64,000 nucleotides of DNA from Pseudomonas lijiangensis (GCF_018968705.1 NZ_CP076668.1:1302001-1366000); one strand, 5' to 3'; positions 8,385-17,569 are shown, counted from the stretch's first letter. Notes: generated by a model not told the origin, from the sequence alone. Numbers and translations are program-made.

Positions 8385-9629
8385 CTACTTGAAAACCAGG
8401 CTCGGAGCGTTCTGCCACATCAGGACCCGCTTCACGCGATTGTCCTCGGTTTCCAGGATTTCCAGCCGGTAAGGGCCGATTTTCAGGCAGACCGGACCTT
8501 CGGGGATGGTTTCCAGGGCTTCGGTGACCAGGCCATTCAGGGTCTTGGGGCCGTCGGAAGGCAGGTGCCAGCCCAGGCTCTTGTTCAGGTCGCGAATCGA
8601 GGCCGCGCCTTCCACTTCAAGGCGCCCGTCCGCCTGACGGGTGACGTGAGGATTGTTGAGGCTCTGCTCGTTCTCGAATTCGCCGACGATCTCTTCAAGA
8701 ATGTCTTCCAGGCTGACGATGCCGAGCACTTCGCCATATTCGTCCACCACCACGCCCAGCCGACGCTGCTGCTTGTGGAAGTTCAGCAGTTGCAACTGCA
8801 GTGGCGTGCTTTCGGGCACGAAGTAAGGCTCGTAGCAGACAGCCAGCAATTGTTCCTTGGTCAGCTCGGCCTTGGGCAGCAGATGGCTGATTTGACGGGT
8901 ATTGAGGATGCCCTGCACCTGATTGATATCGTTGTGATAGACCGGCAGGCGAGTGTGTCGGGAAATGATCAGGCGTTCGATGATCTGTTCGATGGGGTCG
9001 TCGAGGTTGACGCCGTCCACTTCGTTGCGTGGTATCAGAATGTCATTGACCGTGATGCTGTCCAGGGCGTGGATGCCCGACAGCACATTGGCCCGTGGAT
9101 GATGTTCCTGTACGCCGTCATGGCCGGATTTCTGGAGCGTATCATCCAGATCATGATCCAGGCCTGTCACTTTGCGAACGCCGAAAAGGCGCAGCAGGTA
9201 TTTGGCAATCGCGCTGAAAACGCAGGCCAGCGGCCAGACGATCTTCATCGGGATGCGCAGTGTGCCGTTGCCCAGCAATAGCGTGGCGACAGGGTAGCGG
9301 GCTGCAAGGCGGCGCGGGATCAGTTCGGCAAAGACCAGCATGGCTGCAGCGGTGATGAGCCACGCGACAGTCGGGCCGTTATATAGCCAGCTATTGACGG
9401 CAACCAGTGTGGCGATGACGGTGATCAGGGTCTTGATCAGCGTATTGCTCAGGATCAGGCTGTTGAGCTCGAAAGCCAGTTCGGGAAAGGCCGCGGCTTC
9501 GTTGGGGCGTTTGCCGACACGCAAGGTCTTGAGCAGATGATGGGCGGTCTCGACTGCGGTCAGCAGACCGGACCAGAGCATCAGCAGGGTCAGCACACCC
9601 AGAAGTGGGCCGAGGGGCAGATTATCCAT
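8385..9629 (-). CDS. CNNM/CorC-type transporter-associated protein (DUF21, CBS pair, CorC_HlyC)
   Basis: A 414-residue membrane protein. An N-terminal DUF21 domain (about residues 1-150, four hydrophobic segments, with VFAELIPRRLAARYP as the conserved loop) is followed by a CBS pair (about residues 190-315, VVVDEYGEVLGIVSLEDILE) and a C-terminal CorC_HlyC domain. Relatives (CorB/CorC, YfjD, MpfA) mediate or control Mg2+ export. The role here is inferred from that. It lies 12 nt downstream of the YpjD-like gene in the same direction, so the two are probably cotranscribed. Confidence 0.88.
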   Translation of the reverse strand: MDNLPLGPLLGVLTLLMLWSGLLTAVETAHHLLKTLRVGKRPNEAAAFPELAFELNSLILSNTLIKTLITVIATLVAVNSWLYNGPTVAWLITAAAMLVFAELIPRRLAARYPVATLLLGNGTLRIPMKIVWPLACVFSAIAKYLLRLFGVRKVTGLDHDLDDTLQKSGHDGVQEHHPRANVLSGIHALDSITVNDILIPRNEVDGVNLDDPIEQIIERLIISRHTRLPVYHNDINQVQGILNTRQISHLLPKAELTKEQLLAVCYEPYFVPESTPLQLQLLNFHKQQRRLGVVVDEYGEVLGIVSLEDILEEIVGEFENEQSLNNPHVTRQADGRLEVEGAASIRDLNKSLGWHLPSDGPKTLNGLVTEALETIPEGPVCLKIGPYRLEILETEDNRVKRVLMWQNAPSLVFK

Positions 9630-9641
9630 GATCGACGCCCG

Positions 9642-10454
9642 TCAGATATGCAGAATGAATTCACGTACCAGCTTGCTGCCGAAGTAGGCCAGCATCAGCA
9701 GGCAGAAGCCGCCCAGCGTCCAGCGAATGGCTTTGTGCCCACGCCAGCCGAGACGGTTGCGACCCCACAGCAGAACACTGAACACGACCCAGGCCAGACA
9801 GGCGAGCAGGGTCTTGTGTACCAGGTGCTGGGCAAACAGGTTCTCGACGAACACCCAGCCGGAAATCAGCGACAGCGACAGCAGGGTCCAGCCGGCCCAG
9901 AGGAAGCCGAACAGCAGGCTTTCCATGGTTTGCAGGGGCGGGAAGTTCTTGATCAGCCCCGAAGGATGCTTGTTCTTGAGCTGATGATCCTGCAATAGCA
10001 ACAGCAGCGCCTGGAACACCGCGATGGTGAACATGCCGTACGCCAGGATGGAAAGCAGGATGTGGCTGAGAATGCCCGGTTCTTCAATGATCGGCTGCAC
10101 GGTGCCGCTTGGGGCGTACTGGGCCAGCAGGGTGGTGATCATGCCCAGCGGGAACAGCAGCACCAGCAGGTTTTCCACGGGAATTCGCGTGGTGGCGATC
10201 AGGGTCAGGGCGATGACTGACACGGCGATCAGACTGGCGGAGTTGAAAAAGTCCAGACCCAGGCCTGCCGGGCGCATCAGTTGGGAATAAAGGCCGATGG
10301 CATGGGCAATGACGGCCAGGGTGCCGAGCAGTACAAGCAGCCGCTTGTCGGGTTTGGCGGTCTGATTCAGGCGTACGCCCTGATAGACGGTCGCAGCGGC
10401 ATAGAGGCTTGCGGCGGCGAGGCTTGAAAGCAGACTGGGTGTTAGAGGGAACAT
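9642..10454 (-). CDS. YpjD/CcsA-like cytochrome c assembly family membrane protein
   Basis: A 270-residue inner membrane protein starting MFPLTPSLLSSLAAASLYAA at 10454, after a CAGGA ribosome site. It has about eight transmembrane helices, with HILLSILAYGMFTIAVFQA and LFAQHLVHKTLLACLAWVVF in the C-terminal half, as in the CcsA/CcmC/YpjD family. The tryptophan-rich haem-handling WWD motif of true CcsA is not obvious, so direct haem delivery is uncertain. It is divergent from ffh, as is usual in Pseudomonas, and heads a likely operon with the CNNM-type gene. Confidence 0.85.
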   Translation of the reverse strand: MFPLTPSLLSSLAAASLYAAATVYQGVRLNQTAKPDKRLLVLLGTLAVIAHAIGLYSQLMRPAGLGLDFFNSASLIAVSVIALTLIATTRIPVENLLVLLFPLGMITTLLAQYAPSGTVQPIIEEPGILSHILLSILAYGMFTIAVFQALLLLLQDHQLKNKHPSGLIKNFPPLQTMESLLFGFLWAGWTLLSLSLISGWVFVENLFAQHLVHKTLLACLAWVVFSVLLWGRNRLGWRGHKAIRWTLGGFCLLMLAYFGSKLVREFILHI

Positions 10455-10561
10455 AGATCCTGAAGGACGAGCCCGAAAGACGCTGAGTTTGGCATAGAAC
10501 CGACATTTCACGAAAGACTACATAAGCAGTCAGCGTGGTGTCAGTTCAGCGGAGTCTTCGC

Positions 10562-10567
10562 TATAAT
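10562..10567 (+). promoter_or_regulatory. Consensus -10 box (TATAAT) for ffh
   Basis: A perfect TATAAT lies in the divergent region between the YpjD-like gene (start 10454) and ffh (start 10664). No good -35 box is present at 17-18 nt. A leader of about 90 nt would result. Confidence 0.5.
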
Positions 10568-10663
10568 CCGCGACCAGCTCAAGCCGAAGGCTCGCCGAGC
10601 GCCATTTTATTGCGGGCCGGGCCGCATCAACCGGGGTTCGACCAGAGCCTGAAAGGATCGCGC

Positions 10664-12040
10664 ATGTTTGAAAACCTTACCGACCGCCTCTCGCAGACGC
10701 TGCGCCACGTAACTGGCAAGGCCAAGCTGACCGAGGACAACATCAAAGATACCCTGCGCGAAGTGCGCATGGCTTTGCTCGAAGCCGATGTCGCCCTGCC
10801 GGTGGTCAAGGACTTCGTCAATAGCGTCAAGGAACGTGCCGTCGGCACCGAGGTGTCGCGCAGCCTGACACCGGGTCAGGCGTTCGTGAAGATCGTTCAG
10901 GCCGAACTCGAAAGCCTGATGGGCGCGGCCAACGAAGACCTGGTGCTCAACGTCACGCCTCCGGCGGTCGTGTTGATGGCCGGTCTGCAGGGTGCGGGTA
11001 AAACCACCACTGCTGGCAAACTTGCTCGCTTCCTTAAAGAGCGCAAGAAGAAAACCGTGATGGTCGTGTCGGTGGACGTCTATCGTCCCGCGGCCATCAA
11101 GCAGCTTGAAACCCTGGCCAACGATATCGGCGTGACGTTCTTCGCTTCCGATATCAGCCAGAAGCCTGTGGACATTGCCCAGGCTGCCATTCGCGAAGCC
11201 AGGCTCAAGTTCATCGATGTCGTGATCGTCGACACCGCAGGTCGCCTGCACGTCGATGCCGAGATGATGACCGAGATCCAGGCGTTGCATGCCGAGGTGA
11301 AACCGGCTGAAACCCTGTTCGTGGTCGATGCCATGACCGGTCAGGATGCGGCCAATACCGCCAAGGCGTTCGGCGATGCGCTGCCGCTGACCGGTGTGGT
11401 GCTCACCAAGGTCGATGGCGATGCTCGCGGCGGTGCTGCGTTGTCGGTGCGTGCGATTACCGGCAAGCCGATCAAGTTCATCGGTATGGGCGAGAAGAGC
11501 GAAGCTCTGGAGCCGTTCCACCCCGATCGTATCGCGTCGCGAATTCTCGGCATGGGCGACGTCCTCAGCCTGATCGAGCAGGCCGAGCAGACTCTGGATA
11601 AAGAGAAAGCCGACAAGCTGGCCAAGAAGCTCAAGAAGGGCAAGGGCTTCGACCTCGAAGATTTCCGCGATCAGCTGCAACAGATGAAGAACATGGGCGG
11701 CCTTGGCGGCCTTATGGACAAACTGCCCAGCATCGGTGGCATGAACCTCTCGCAGATGGGCAATGCCCAGGGCGTGGCCGAGAAGCAGTTCAAGCAGATG
11801 GAAGCCATCATCAATTCGATGACGCCGGCCGAGCGTCGCGACCCGGATCTGATCAGCGGTTCGCGCAAGCGCCGTATCGCCATCGGTTCGGGCACCCAGG
11901 TTCAGGACATCGGGCGTCTGATCAAGCAGCACAAGCAGATGCAGAAGATGATGAAGAAATTCTCCGCCAAGGGCGGTATGGCAAAAATGATGCGCGGCAT
12001 GGGTGGAATGTTCCCTGGCGGCGGCATGCCAAAAATGTGA
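10664..12040 (+). CDS. ffh: Signal recognition particle protein Ffh
   Basis: A 458-residue SRP GTPase that binds 4.5S RNA and signal sequences and delivers ribosome-nascent chains to FtsY. The start at 10664 (MFENLTDRLSQTLRHVTGKA) follows AAAGGA; the frame is open further upstream but without a good site. The N domain is followed by the G domain (G1 from G107, GLQGAGKTTTAGKLA; DTAGR; TKVDGDARGGAAL) and a methionine-rich M domain ending KMMRGMGGMFPGGGMPKM. Length and motifs are standard. It begins the ffh-rpsP-rimM-trmD-rplS stretch. Confidence 0.98.
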   Translation: MFENLTDRLSQTLRHVTGKAKLTEDNIKDTLREVRMALLEADVALPVVKDFVNSVKERAVGTEVSRSLTPGQAFVKIVQAELESLMGAANEDLVLNVTPPAVVLMAGLQGAGKTTTAGKLARFLKERKKKTVMVVSVDVYRPAAIKQLETLANDIGVTFFASDISQKPVDIAQAAIREARLKFIDVVIVDTAGRLHVDAEMMTEIQALHAEVKPAETLFVVDAMTGQDAANTAKAFGDALPLTGVVLTKVDGDARGGAALSVRAITGKPIKFIGMGEKSEALEPFHPDRIASRILGMGDVLSLIEQAEQTLDKEKADKLAKKLKKGKGFDLEDFRDQLQQMKNMGGLGGLMDKLPSIGGMNLSQMGNAQGVAEKQFKQMEAIINSMTPAERRDPDLISGSRKRRIAIGSGTQVQDIGRLIKQHKQMQKMMKKFSAKGGMAKMMRGMGGMFPGGGMPKM

Positions 12041-12047
12041 TTGCGTC

Positions 12048-12178
12048 GCGCGCAAGAGGCTTTGCGCGCATTCAATTCTGGAGGCCTGGCCTCCAGCAAT
12101 CCCGCGTCATGCGGGACTCAACCTGCTGTCTCACGACAGTTTCATTGCAAATCTGGATGGCACGCCGGCCTGCGCCGG
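12048..12178. other. Run of strong hairpins between ffh and rpsP
   Basis: Successive inverted repeats lie just after the ffh stop: GCGCGCAA/TTGCGCGC (12048-12069), CTGGAGGCC/GGCCTCCAG with one-base spacing (12078-12096), TCCCGC/GCGGGA (12100-12116), CTGTC/GACAG near 12125-12138, and CCGGC/GCCGG near 12165-12178. No T-run follows any of them, so a classic intrinsic terminator is not evident. They separate ffh from the rpsP promoter and may stabilise the ffh 3' end. Confidence 0.6.
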
Positions 12179-12188
12179 AAAAAGTCAT

Positions 12189-12216
12189 TTGCAAAAGTCG
12201 GGATATTCCTTAGAAT
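12189..12216 (+). promoter_or_regulatory. Candidate sigma70 promoter for rpsP-rimM-trmD-rplS
   Basis: TTGCAA at 12189-12194 and TAGAAT at 12211-12216 are spaced 16 nt, about 70 nt before the rpsP ATG. The position after the hairpin run suggests that the ribosomal operon has its own promoter. Confidence 0.5.
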
Positions 12217-12288
12217 ATGCGGCCTTTCGGGCACCCATGCCCGCTGTGCATCTTAGATTTGCAGCACCGACTACAGGAACGATGTTCA

Positions 12289-12546
12289 ATGCTAACCATC
12301 CGTCTTGCCCTTGGCGGCTCCAAAAAGCGCCCGTTTTACCACCTGACCGTAACCGACAGCCGCAACGCTCGTGACGGTTCCCACAAAGAACAAATCGGTT
12401 TCTTCAACCCGATTGCTCGTGGTCAGGAAGTTCGTCTGTCCGTCAACGAAGAACGCCTGAACTACTGGCTGGGCGTTGGCGCTCAGACTTCCGAGCGCGT
12501 TGCCCAGTTGATCAAAGAGCACAACAAGGCCAAGGCCGCGGCCTGA
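12289..12546 (+). CDS. rpsP: 30S ribosomal protein bS16
   Basis: An 85-residue small-subunit protein starting [20 protein letters not shown] at 12289, just after a GGAACGATGTTCA leader. It contains the S16 signature ([19 protein letters not shown]) and the C-terminal lysine/alanine tail. It binds 16S rRNA early in 30S assembly. It is the first gene of the rpsP-rimM-trmD-rplS operon, with rimM 5 nt downstream. Confidence 0.98.
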   Translation: MLTIRLALGGSKKRPFYHLTVTDSRNARDGSHKEQIGFFNPIARGQEVRLSVNEERLNYWLGVGAQTSERVAQLIKEHNKAKAAA

Positions 12547-12551
12547 AACCT

Positions 12552-13091
12552 ATGAATGCGACGCCTGCATCTGCCGACGATCTGATCGTCATAGGCAAGA
12601 TTTTCTCGGTTCATGGCGTTCGCGGCGAAGTGAAGGTTTATTCCTTTACGGATCCGATTGATAACCTGCTGGACTACACGACCTGGACGCTGCGGCGCGA
12701 AGGGCGGGTGGAAAAACAGGTAGAGCTGGTCAGCGGACGCTTGCAAGGCAAGTTTCTGGTCGCAAAGCTCAAGGGTCTCGATGATCGCGACGAAGCTCGT
12801 CTTCTGTCCGGTTGCGAAATCTGCGTGCAGCGTAGCCTGTTCCCTGATCTGGACGATGGCGAGTACTACTGGTACCAGCTTGAAGGCCTGAAGGTCATCG
12901 ACACGCTCGGGCAATTGCTCGGCAAGATCGATCACCTGCTTGAAACCGGCTCGAACGATGTAATGGTGGTCAAGCCCTGCGCGGGCAGTCTGGATGATCG
13001 CGAGCGTCTGTTGCCCTATACGGAGCAATGCGTGCTGGCAATCGACCTTGACGCCGGCGAGATGAAGGTGGATTGGGATGCGGACTTCTGA
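12552..13091 (+). CDS. rimM: Ribosome maturation factor RimM
   Basis: A 179-residue protein that binds uS19 and assists 16S rRNA processing and 30S head assembly. The N-terminal RimM domain ([20 protein letters not shown]) is followed by a PRC-barrel ([33 protein letters not shown]). The 5-nt spacings to rpsP and trmD support one transcript. Length and motifs are normal. Confidence 0.97.
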   Translation: MNATPASADDLIVIGKIFSVHGVRGEVKVYSFTDPIDNLLDYTTWTLRREGRVEKQVELVSGRLQGKFLVAKLKGLDDRDEARLLSGCEICVQRSLFPDLDDGEYYWYQLEGLKVIDTLGQLLGKIDHLLETGSNDVMVVKPCAGSLDDRERLLPYTEQCVLAIDLDAGEMKVDWDADF

Positions 13092-13096
13092 ATGCC

Positions 13097-13849
13097 ATGG
13101 CTAGCCTACGCATAGAAGTCATCAGTTTGTTCCCGGAGATGTTTTCCGCCATCAGCGAATACGGCATTACCAGCCGTGCGGTGAAACAGGGGCTCTTGCA
13201 GCTCACTTGTTGGAATCCGCGGGACTACACCACTGATCGTCATCACACTGTGGATGATCGCCCATTTGGCGGTGGTCCGGGCATGGTGATGAAGATCAAG
13301 CCTCTTGAGGATGCTCTGGTTCAGGCCAGGCAGGCTGCAGGGGATGCGGCGAAGGTAATTTACCTGTCGCCACAAGGCCGCAAGCTGAATCAGTCTGCGG
13401 TGCGCGAACTGGCGCAGGAGGAAGCGATTATCCTCATCGCCGGTCGTTATGAAGGCATTGACGAGCGTTTTATTGAGGCTCATGTCGATGAAGAGTGGTC
13501 GATTGGCGACTATGTATTGTCCGGTGGCGAGCTACCGGCGATGGTGCTGATCGACGCGGTTACGCGACTGCTGCCTGGAGCTTTAGGGCATGTGGACTCC
13601 GCGGAGGAAGATTCCTTCACGGACGGTCTGCTGGATTGCCCGCACTACACCCGACCTGAGGTGTATGCGGATCAGCGTGTTCCCGACGTGTTGCTAAGTG
13701 GCAATCACGCGCACATCCGGCGTTGGCGTTTACAGCAGTCCCTTGGGCGGACCTATGAACGACGCGCCGATCTTCTGGAAAGCCGCTCGCTTTCTGGAGA
13801 AGAGAAGAAGCTGCTGGCGGAATACATCCGCGAGCGGGACGATAGTTAA
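13097..13849 (+). CDS. trmD: tRNA (guanine37-N1)-methyltransferase
   Basis: A 250-residue SPOUT-fold enzyme that methylates G37 of tRNAs reading CNN codons and so prevents +1 frameshifting. The start at 13097 ([20 protein letters not shown]) is 5 nt after rimM; an ATG at 13092 is in another frame. The deep trefoil knot motifs [13 protein letters not shown] and [20 protein letters not shown], and the C-terminal DNA/RNA-interacting part, are intact. It is followed by rplS after 44 nt. Confidence 0.98.
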   Translation: MASLRIEVISLFPEMFSAISEYGITSRAVKQGLLQLTCWNPRDYTTDRHHTVDDRPFGGGPGMVMKIKPLEDALVQARQAAGDAAKVIYLSPQGRKLNQSAVRELAQEEAIILIAGRYEGIDERFIEAHVDEEWSIGDYVLSGGELPAMVLIDAVTRLLPGALGHVDSAEEDSFTDGLLDCPHYTRPEVYADQRVPDVLLSGNHAHIRRWRLQQSLGRTYERRADLLESRSLSGEEKKLLAEYIRERDDS

Positions 13850-13893
13850 CGTATCGATGGTCGATCCAGACGGATTACCTTAGGAGCACCAGC

Positions 13894-14244
13894 ATGACTA
13901 ACAAAATCATTCTTGCCCTCGAAGCAGAGCAGATGACCAAAGAAATCCCTACCTTTGCCCCAGGCGATACCATCGTCGTTCAGGTGAAAGTAAAGGAAGG
14001 CGATCGCGCGCGTCTGCAAGCGTTCGAAGGCGTTGTAATTGCCAAGCGTAACCGTGGCGTGAACAGTGCTTTCACTGTTCGTAAAATCTCCAACGGTGTT
14101 GGCGTTGAGCGTACTTTCCAGACCTACAGCCCGCAAATCGACAGCCTGGCTGTGAAACGTCGCGGCGACGTTCGCAAGGCCAAACTGTACTACCTGCGTG
14201 ACCTGTCCGGTAAAGCAGCTCGCATCAAAGAAAAACTGTCCTGA
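13894..14244 (+). CDS. rplS: 50S ribosomal protein bL19
   Basis: A 116-residue protein at the 30S-50S interface, starting [20 protein letters not shown] after an AGGAGCACCAGC site. The signature [19 protein letters not shown] and the ending [13 protein letters not shown] are typical. It is the last gene of its operon, with a strong terminator 19 nt after the stop. Confidence 0.98.
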   Translation: MTNKIILALEAEQMTKEIPTFAPGDTIVVQVKVKEGDRARLQAFEGVVIAKRNRGVNSAFTVRKISNGVGVERTFQTYSPQIDSLAVKRRGDVRKAKLYYLRDLSGKAARIKEKLS

Positions 14245-14262
14245 TACAGTCTTTCGATGCAT

Positions 14263-14291
14263 AAAAAAAGCAGCCTTCGGGCTGCTTTTTT
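14263..14291 (+). terminator. Intrinsic terminator after rplS
   Basis: AAAAAGCAGCC, a TTCG tetraloop, then GGCTGC and a run of six T. The GC stem, UUCG loop and uridine tract are classic. It ends the rpsP-rplS operon. Confidence 0.95.
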
Positions 14292-14347
14292 GTTGTCTGT
14301 CGTTTCATCATGCAACTCATCTGTCGCCACACTGCTTACGAGTGAAA

Positions 14348-15244
14348 ATGTCTGCTATCGACCACCCACTGATCGACCGTTTTCTGGATGCGCTCTGGCT
14401 GGAAAAAGGTTTGTCCGATAACACCCGTGATTCTTATCGCAGTGACCTGGCCCTGTTCAATGGCTGGCTGCAGGAGTGCAACGTTGATCTGATCGAAGCC
14501 GGGCGTGATGTGATTCTCGATCACCTGTCCTGGCGAATGGATCAGGGCTACAAGCCCCGTTCGACGGCCCGTTTTCTGTCCGGAGCCCGTGGTTTCTATC
14601 GCTACCTGCTGCGCGAGCGGCTGATTGCTGTCGATCCGACGTTACTGATCGATATGCCGCAACTGGGCAAGCCACTGCCTAAATCCCTGTCCGAAGCCGA
14701 TGTGGAAGCCCTGCTGGCAGCACCTGATCTGAGCGAGCCGATCGGTGAGCGTGACCGGGCGATGCTGGAGGTGCTTTATGCCTGTGGCCTGCGGGTCACT
14801 GAACTCATCAGCCTGACTCTGGAGCAGGTCAATCTGCGTCAGGGTGTCCTGAGAATCATGGGCAAGGGCAGTAAGGAAAGGTTGGTGCCCATGGGAGAAG
14901 AGGCTATTGTCTGGGTCGAGCGGTACATGCGCAGTGCTCGGGACGAGCTGCTGGGTGGACGTCCCAGTGATGTTCTGTTTCCCAGCCTGCGTGGTGAGCA
15001 AATGACGCGGCAGACCTTCTGGCATCGCATCAAGCATCAGGCAGCGGTCGCGGGTATCAGCAAGTCACTGTCGCCTCATACCTTGCGTCATGCCTTTGCC
15101 ACTCATTTGCTCAATCATGGTGCCGACTTGCGGGTCGTCCAGATGTTGCTGGGCCACAGTGATCTGTCCACGACACAGATTTACACCCATGTTGCCCGTG
15201 CTCGCTTGCAAGAGATGCATGCCAGGCACCATCCGCGGGGCTGA
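14348..15244 (+). CDS. xerD: Site-specific tyrosine recombinase XerD
   Basis: A 298-residue tyrosine recombinase that, with XerC, resolves chromosome dimers at dif under FtsK control. Start MSAIDHPLIDRFLDALWLEK at 14348; the longer open frame overlaps rplS and is not used. A SAM-like N-terminal domain is followed by the catalytic domain with R149, K173, H244, R247, H270 and nucleophile Y279, matching the E. coli XerD positions almost exactly. It precedes dsbC, the common gammaproteobacterial order. Confidence 0.97.
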   Translation: MSAIDHPLIDRFLDALWLEKGLSDNTRDSYRSDLALFNGWLQECNVDLIEAGRDVILDHLSWRMDQGYKPRSTARFLSGARGFYRYLLRERLIAVDPTLLIDMPQLGKPLPKSLSEADVEALLAAPDLSEPIGERDRAMLEVLYACGLRVTELISLTLEQVNLRQGVLRIMGKGSKERLVPMGEEAIVWVERYMRSARDELLGGRPSDVLFPSLRGEQMTRQTFWHRIKHQAAVAGISKSLSPHTLRHAFATHLLNHGADLRVVQMLLGHSDLSTTQIYTHVARARLQEMHARHHPRG

Positions 15245-15376
15245 TCCTGATTTAAGTTACGTTTGTCCGGGTCGGTGTTACAGGCCTTATGTGATAGGCT
15301 TTGGCGGTTTCACAGACTGAAGTCGGCGTCAGTGGTTTTCAGCGCCGCCGGTCTGTCCGCCGCTATAGGAGTTTTC

Positions 15377-16117
15377 ATGCGCTTGCCTCATATTTTTGCT
15401 GCCGCCATTGTTGCTCTGGCCGGCTCTTTCAGTGCCTTTGCCGTGGCCGATGCAGTACCCGATCAAGCCATTCGCAAGACGCTTGAATCGCTTCAACTGG
15501 AGCTGCCTGTAGAAAGCATTGCAGCCAGCCCGCTCAATGGCCTCTATGAAGTCAAACTCAAGGGCGGCCGCGTTCTTTATGCCAGTGCCGACGGTCAGTT
15601 CGTGGTGCAGGGTTACCTGTTCCAGATCCAGGACGGCAAGCCGGTCAACCTGACCGAGAAGACCGAGCGTCAGGCGATCTCGAAGACCATCAATGGCGTT
15701 CCAGCCGCCGAGATGGTGGTTTATCCGGCCATTGGCGAAACCAAGTCGCACATCACCGTTTTCACCGACACCACCTGCCCGTATTGCCACAAGCTGCATG
15801 AGGAAGTGGGTCAGTTGAACAAGATGGGTATCGAAGTTCGCTACCTGGCTTTCCCGCGTCAGGGTCTGGGCTCGCCGGGCGACCAGCAACTCCAAGCGGT
15901 CTGGTGCTCCAAGGATCGCAAGGACGCCATGGACCGCATGGTCGATGGCAAGGACATCAAGGCGCCGAAGTGCGAGAACCCGGTGACCAAACAGTTTGCA
16001 ATGGGCCAGTCGATTGGCGTGAACGGTACGCCGGCCATTGTTCTGGCTGATGGCCAGCTGATTCCTGGTTATCAGCCGGCTGCCCAGATTGCCAAGCTGG
16101 CGCTGGGTGCCAAATAA
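15377..16117 (+). CDS. dsbC: Thiol:disulfide interchange protein DsbC
   Basis: A 246-residue periplasmic disulfide isomerase. The signal peptide ends near AFAVADA (about residue 22-24). An N-terminal dimerisation domain precedes the thioredoxin domain with the redox-active CPYC (C134, C137) and the structural pair C177/C199. The start at 15377 follows TAGGAG. DsbC reshuffles wrong disulfides in exported proteins and is kept reduced by DsbD. Length and all four cysteines fit true DsbC rather than DsbG. Confidence 0.96.
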   Translation: MRLPHIFAAAIVALAGSFSAFAVADAVPDQAIRKTLESLQLELPVESIAASPLNGLYEVKLKGGRVLYASADGQFVVQGYLFQIQDGKPVNLTEKTERQAISKTINGVPAAEMVVYPAIGETKSHITVFTDTTCPYCHKLHEEVGQLNKMGIEVRYLAFPRQGLGSPGDQQLQAVWCSKDRKDAMDRMVDGKDIKAPKCENPVTKQFAMGQSIGVNGTPAIVLADGQLIPGYQPAAQIAKLALGAK

Positions 16118-16148
16118 ATCCTGCATCGTCAGGACGCCTCATGGGCAT

Positions 16149-16203
16149 GGGGTGACGCCTTGCCGTCATCCCGCTAAAAAATTGGAGTCGCATGGTGACA
16201 TGC
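16149..16203 (+). other. Two hairpins in the dsbC-hom leader
   Basis: GGGGTGACG (16149-16157) can pair with CGTCATCCC (16164-16172) over 9 bp including one G-U. GCATG/CATGC (16190-16203) forms a second short stem. Neither is followed by a T-run. They lie upstream of the terminator-like stem directly before hom. Confidence 0.5.
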
Positions 16204-16214
16204 GGCTGTTTTCC

Positions 16215-16242
16215 ACGGCCGACTTCGGGGCGGCCGTTTTTC
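16215..16242 (+). terminator. Terminator-like hairpin immediately before the hom ribosome site
   Basis: ACGGCCG (16215-16221) and CGGCCGT (16231-16237) form a 7-bp GC stem followed by TTTTTC. The ribosome site GGGGAG starts at 16243 and the hom GTG at 16256. It may end dsbC transcripts, but its position within the hom leader also allows attenuation. No threonine-rich leader peptide was found. Confidence 0.6.
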
Positions 16243-16255
16243 GGGGAGTTCATCA

Positions 16256-17560
16256 GTGAAACCGGTCAAAGTAGGCATCTGTGGGCTGGGTACTGTCGGT
16301 GGCGGTACCTTTAACGTACTTCAGCGTAACGCCGAGGAGATTGCCCGCCGTGCCGGGCGTGGAATCGAAGTTGCGCAAATTGCGGTTCGTACACCAAACC
16401 CCAACTGCCAGATTACCGGTACACCCACCACCAGCGACGTATTCGCCGTGGCGGAAAATCCTGAAATCGATATCGTCGTCGAGCTGATCGGTGGCTACAC
16501 CGTCGCCCGTGAGCTGGTGCTCAAGGCCATCGAAAACGGCAAGCACGTGGTGACCGCCAACAAGGCGCTGATCGCGGTACATGGCAATGAAATCTTCGCC
16601 AAGGCCCGTGAGAAGGGCGTGATCGTGGCGTTCGAAGCCGCTGTTGCGGGCGGTATCCCGGTCATCAAGGCCATCCGTGAAGGCCTGTCGGCCAACCGTA
16701 TCAACTGGGTGGCCGGGATCATCAACGGCACCGGTAACTTCATCCTCACCGAAATGCGCGAGAAAGGCCGTACTTTCCCGGACGTCCTGGCAGAAGCCCA
16801 GGCCCTGGGTTACGCCGAAGCCGATCCGACCTTCGACGTAGAAGGCATCGACGCCGCCCACAAGCTGACGATTCTGGCTTCCATTGCATTCGGTATCCCG
16901 TTGCAGTTCGACAAGGCCTACACCGAAGGCATCACCAAGCTGACCACTGCCGACGTGAACTACGCCGAAGCCCTTGGCTATCGCATCAAGCACCTGGGTG
17001 TTGCCCGCAGCACGGAGCAGGGTATCGAGTTGCGTGTACACCCGACGCTGATCCCGGCCGATCGCCTGATCGCCAACGTCAATGGCGTGATGAACGCGGT
17101 CATGGTCAATGGCGATGCTTCGGGTTCGACCCTGTTCTACGGTGCTGGCGCCGGCATGGAGCCAACGGCTTCTTCCGTGGTGGCGGATCTGGTGGACGTC
17201 GTGCGTGCCATGACTTCCGACCCCGAGAATCGCGTACCTCACCTGGCGTTCCAGCCGGATTCGCTGTCCGCTCACCCGATCCTGCCGATCGAGGCGTGCG
17301 AAAGTGCCTATTACCTGCGCATCCAGGCCAAGGATCATCCGGGCGTGCTGGCGCAGGTTGCAAGCATCCTGTCCGAACGCGGCATCAATATTGAATCGAT
17401 CATGCAGAAGGAAGTCGAAGAACAGGACGGCCTGGTTCCGATGATTCTGCTGACGCACCGCGTACGCGAGCAGCGCATGAACGATGCGATTACGGCGCTT
17501 GAAGCCTTGCAGGATGTGGTGGGTCCTGTTGTGCGGATTCGTGTTGAACATCTGAATTAA
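16256..17560 (+). CDS. hom: Homoserine dehydrogenase
   Basis: A 434-residue enzyme reducing aspartate semialdehyde to homoserine with NAD(P)H, at the branch to threonine and methionine. The GTG start at 16256 lies 7 nt after GGGGAG. The N-terminal Rossmann fold (VGICGLGTVGGGTFNVL), the catalytic domain (IINGTGNFILTEM, EADPTFDVEGIDAAHKL) and a C-terminal ACT domain (about residues 350-430, HPGVLAQVASILSERGINIE) are all present. The ACT domain implies feedback by an amino acid, probably threonine. thrC follows after about 105 nt. Confidence 0.97.
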   Translation: MKPVKVGICGLGTVGGGTFNVLQRNAEEIARRAGRGIEVAQIAVRTPNPNCQITGTPTTSDVFAVAENPEIDIVVELIGGYTVARELVLKAIENGKHVVTANKALIAVHGNEIFAKAREKGVIVAFEAAVAGGIPVIKAIREGLSANRINWVAGIINGTGNFILTEMREKGRTFPDVLAEAQALGYAEADPTFDVEGIDAAHKLTILASIAFGIPLQFDKAYTEGITKLTTADVNYAEALGYRIKHLGVARSTEQGIELRVHPTLIPADRLIANVNGVMNAVMVNGDASGSTLFYGAGAGMEPTASSVVADLVDVVRAMTSDPENRVPHLAFQPDSLSAHPILPIEACESAYYLRIQAKDHPGVLAQVASILSERGINIESIMQKEVEEQDGLVPMILLTHRVREQRMNDAITALEALQDVVGPVVRIRVEHLN

Positions 17561-17569
17561 TTGATAGCG

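Noticed and set aside
8352..9281. A 309-codon plus-strand open frame over the CNNM-type gene
   Set aside because: Antisense to a gene with clear DUF21, CBS and CorC_HlyC domains; no recognisable protein features of its own.
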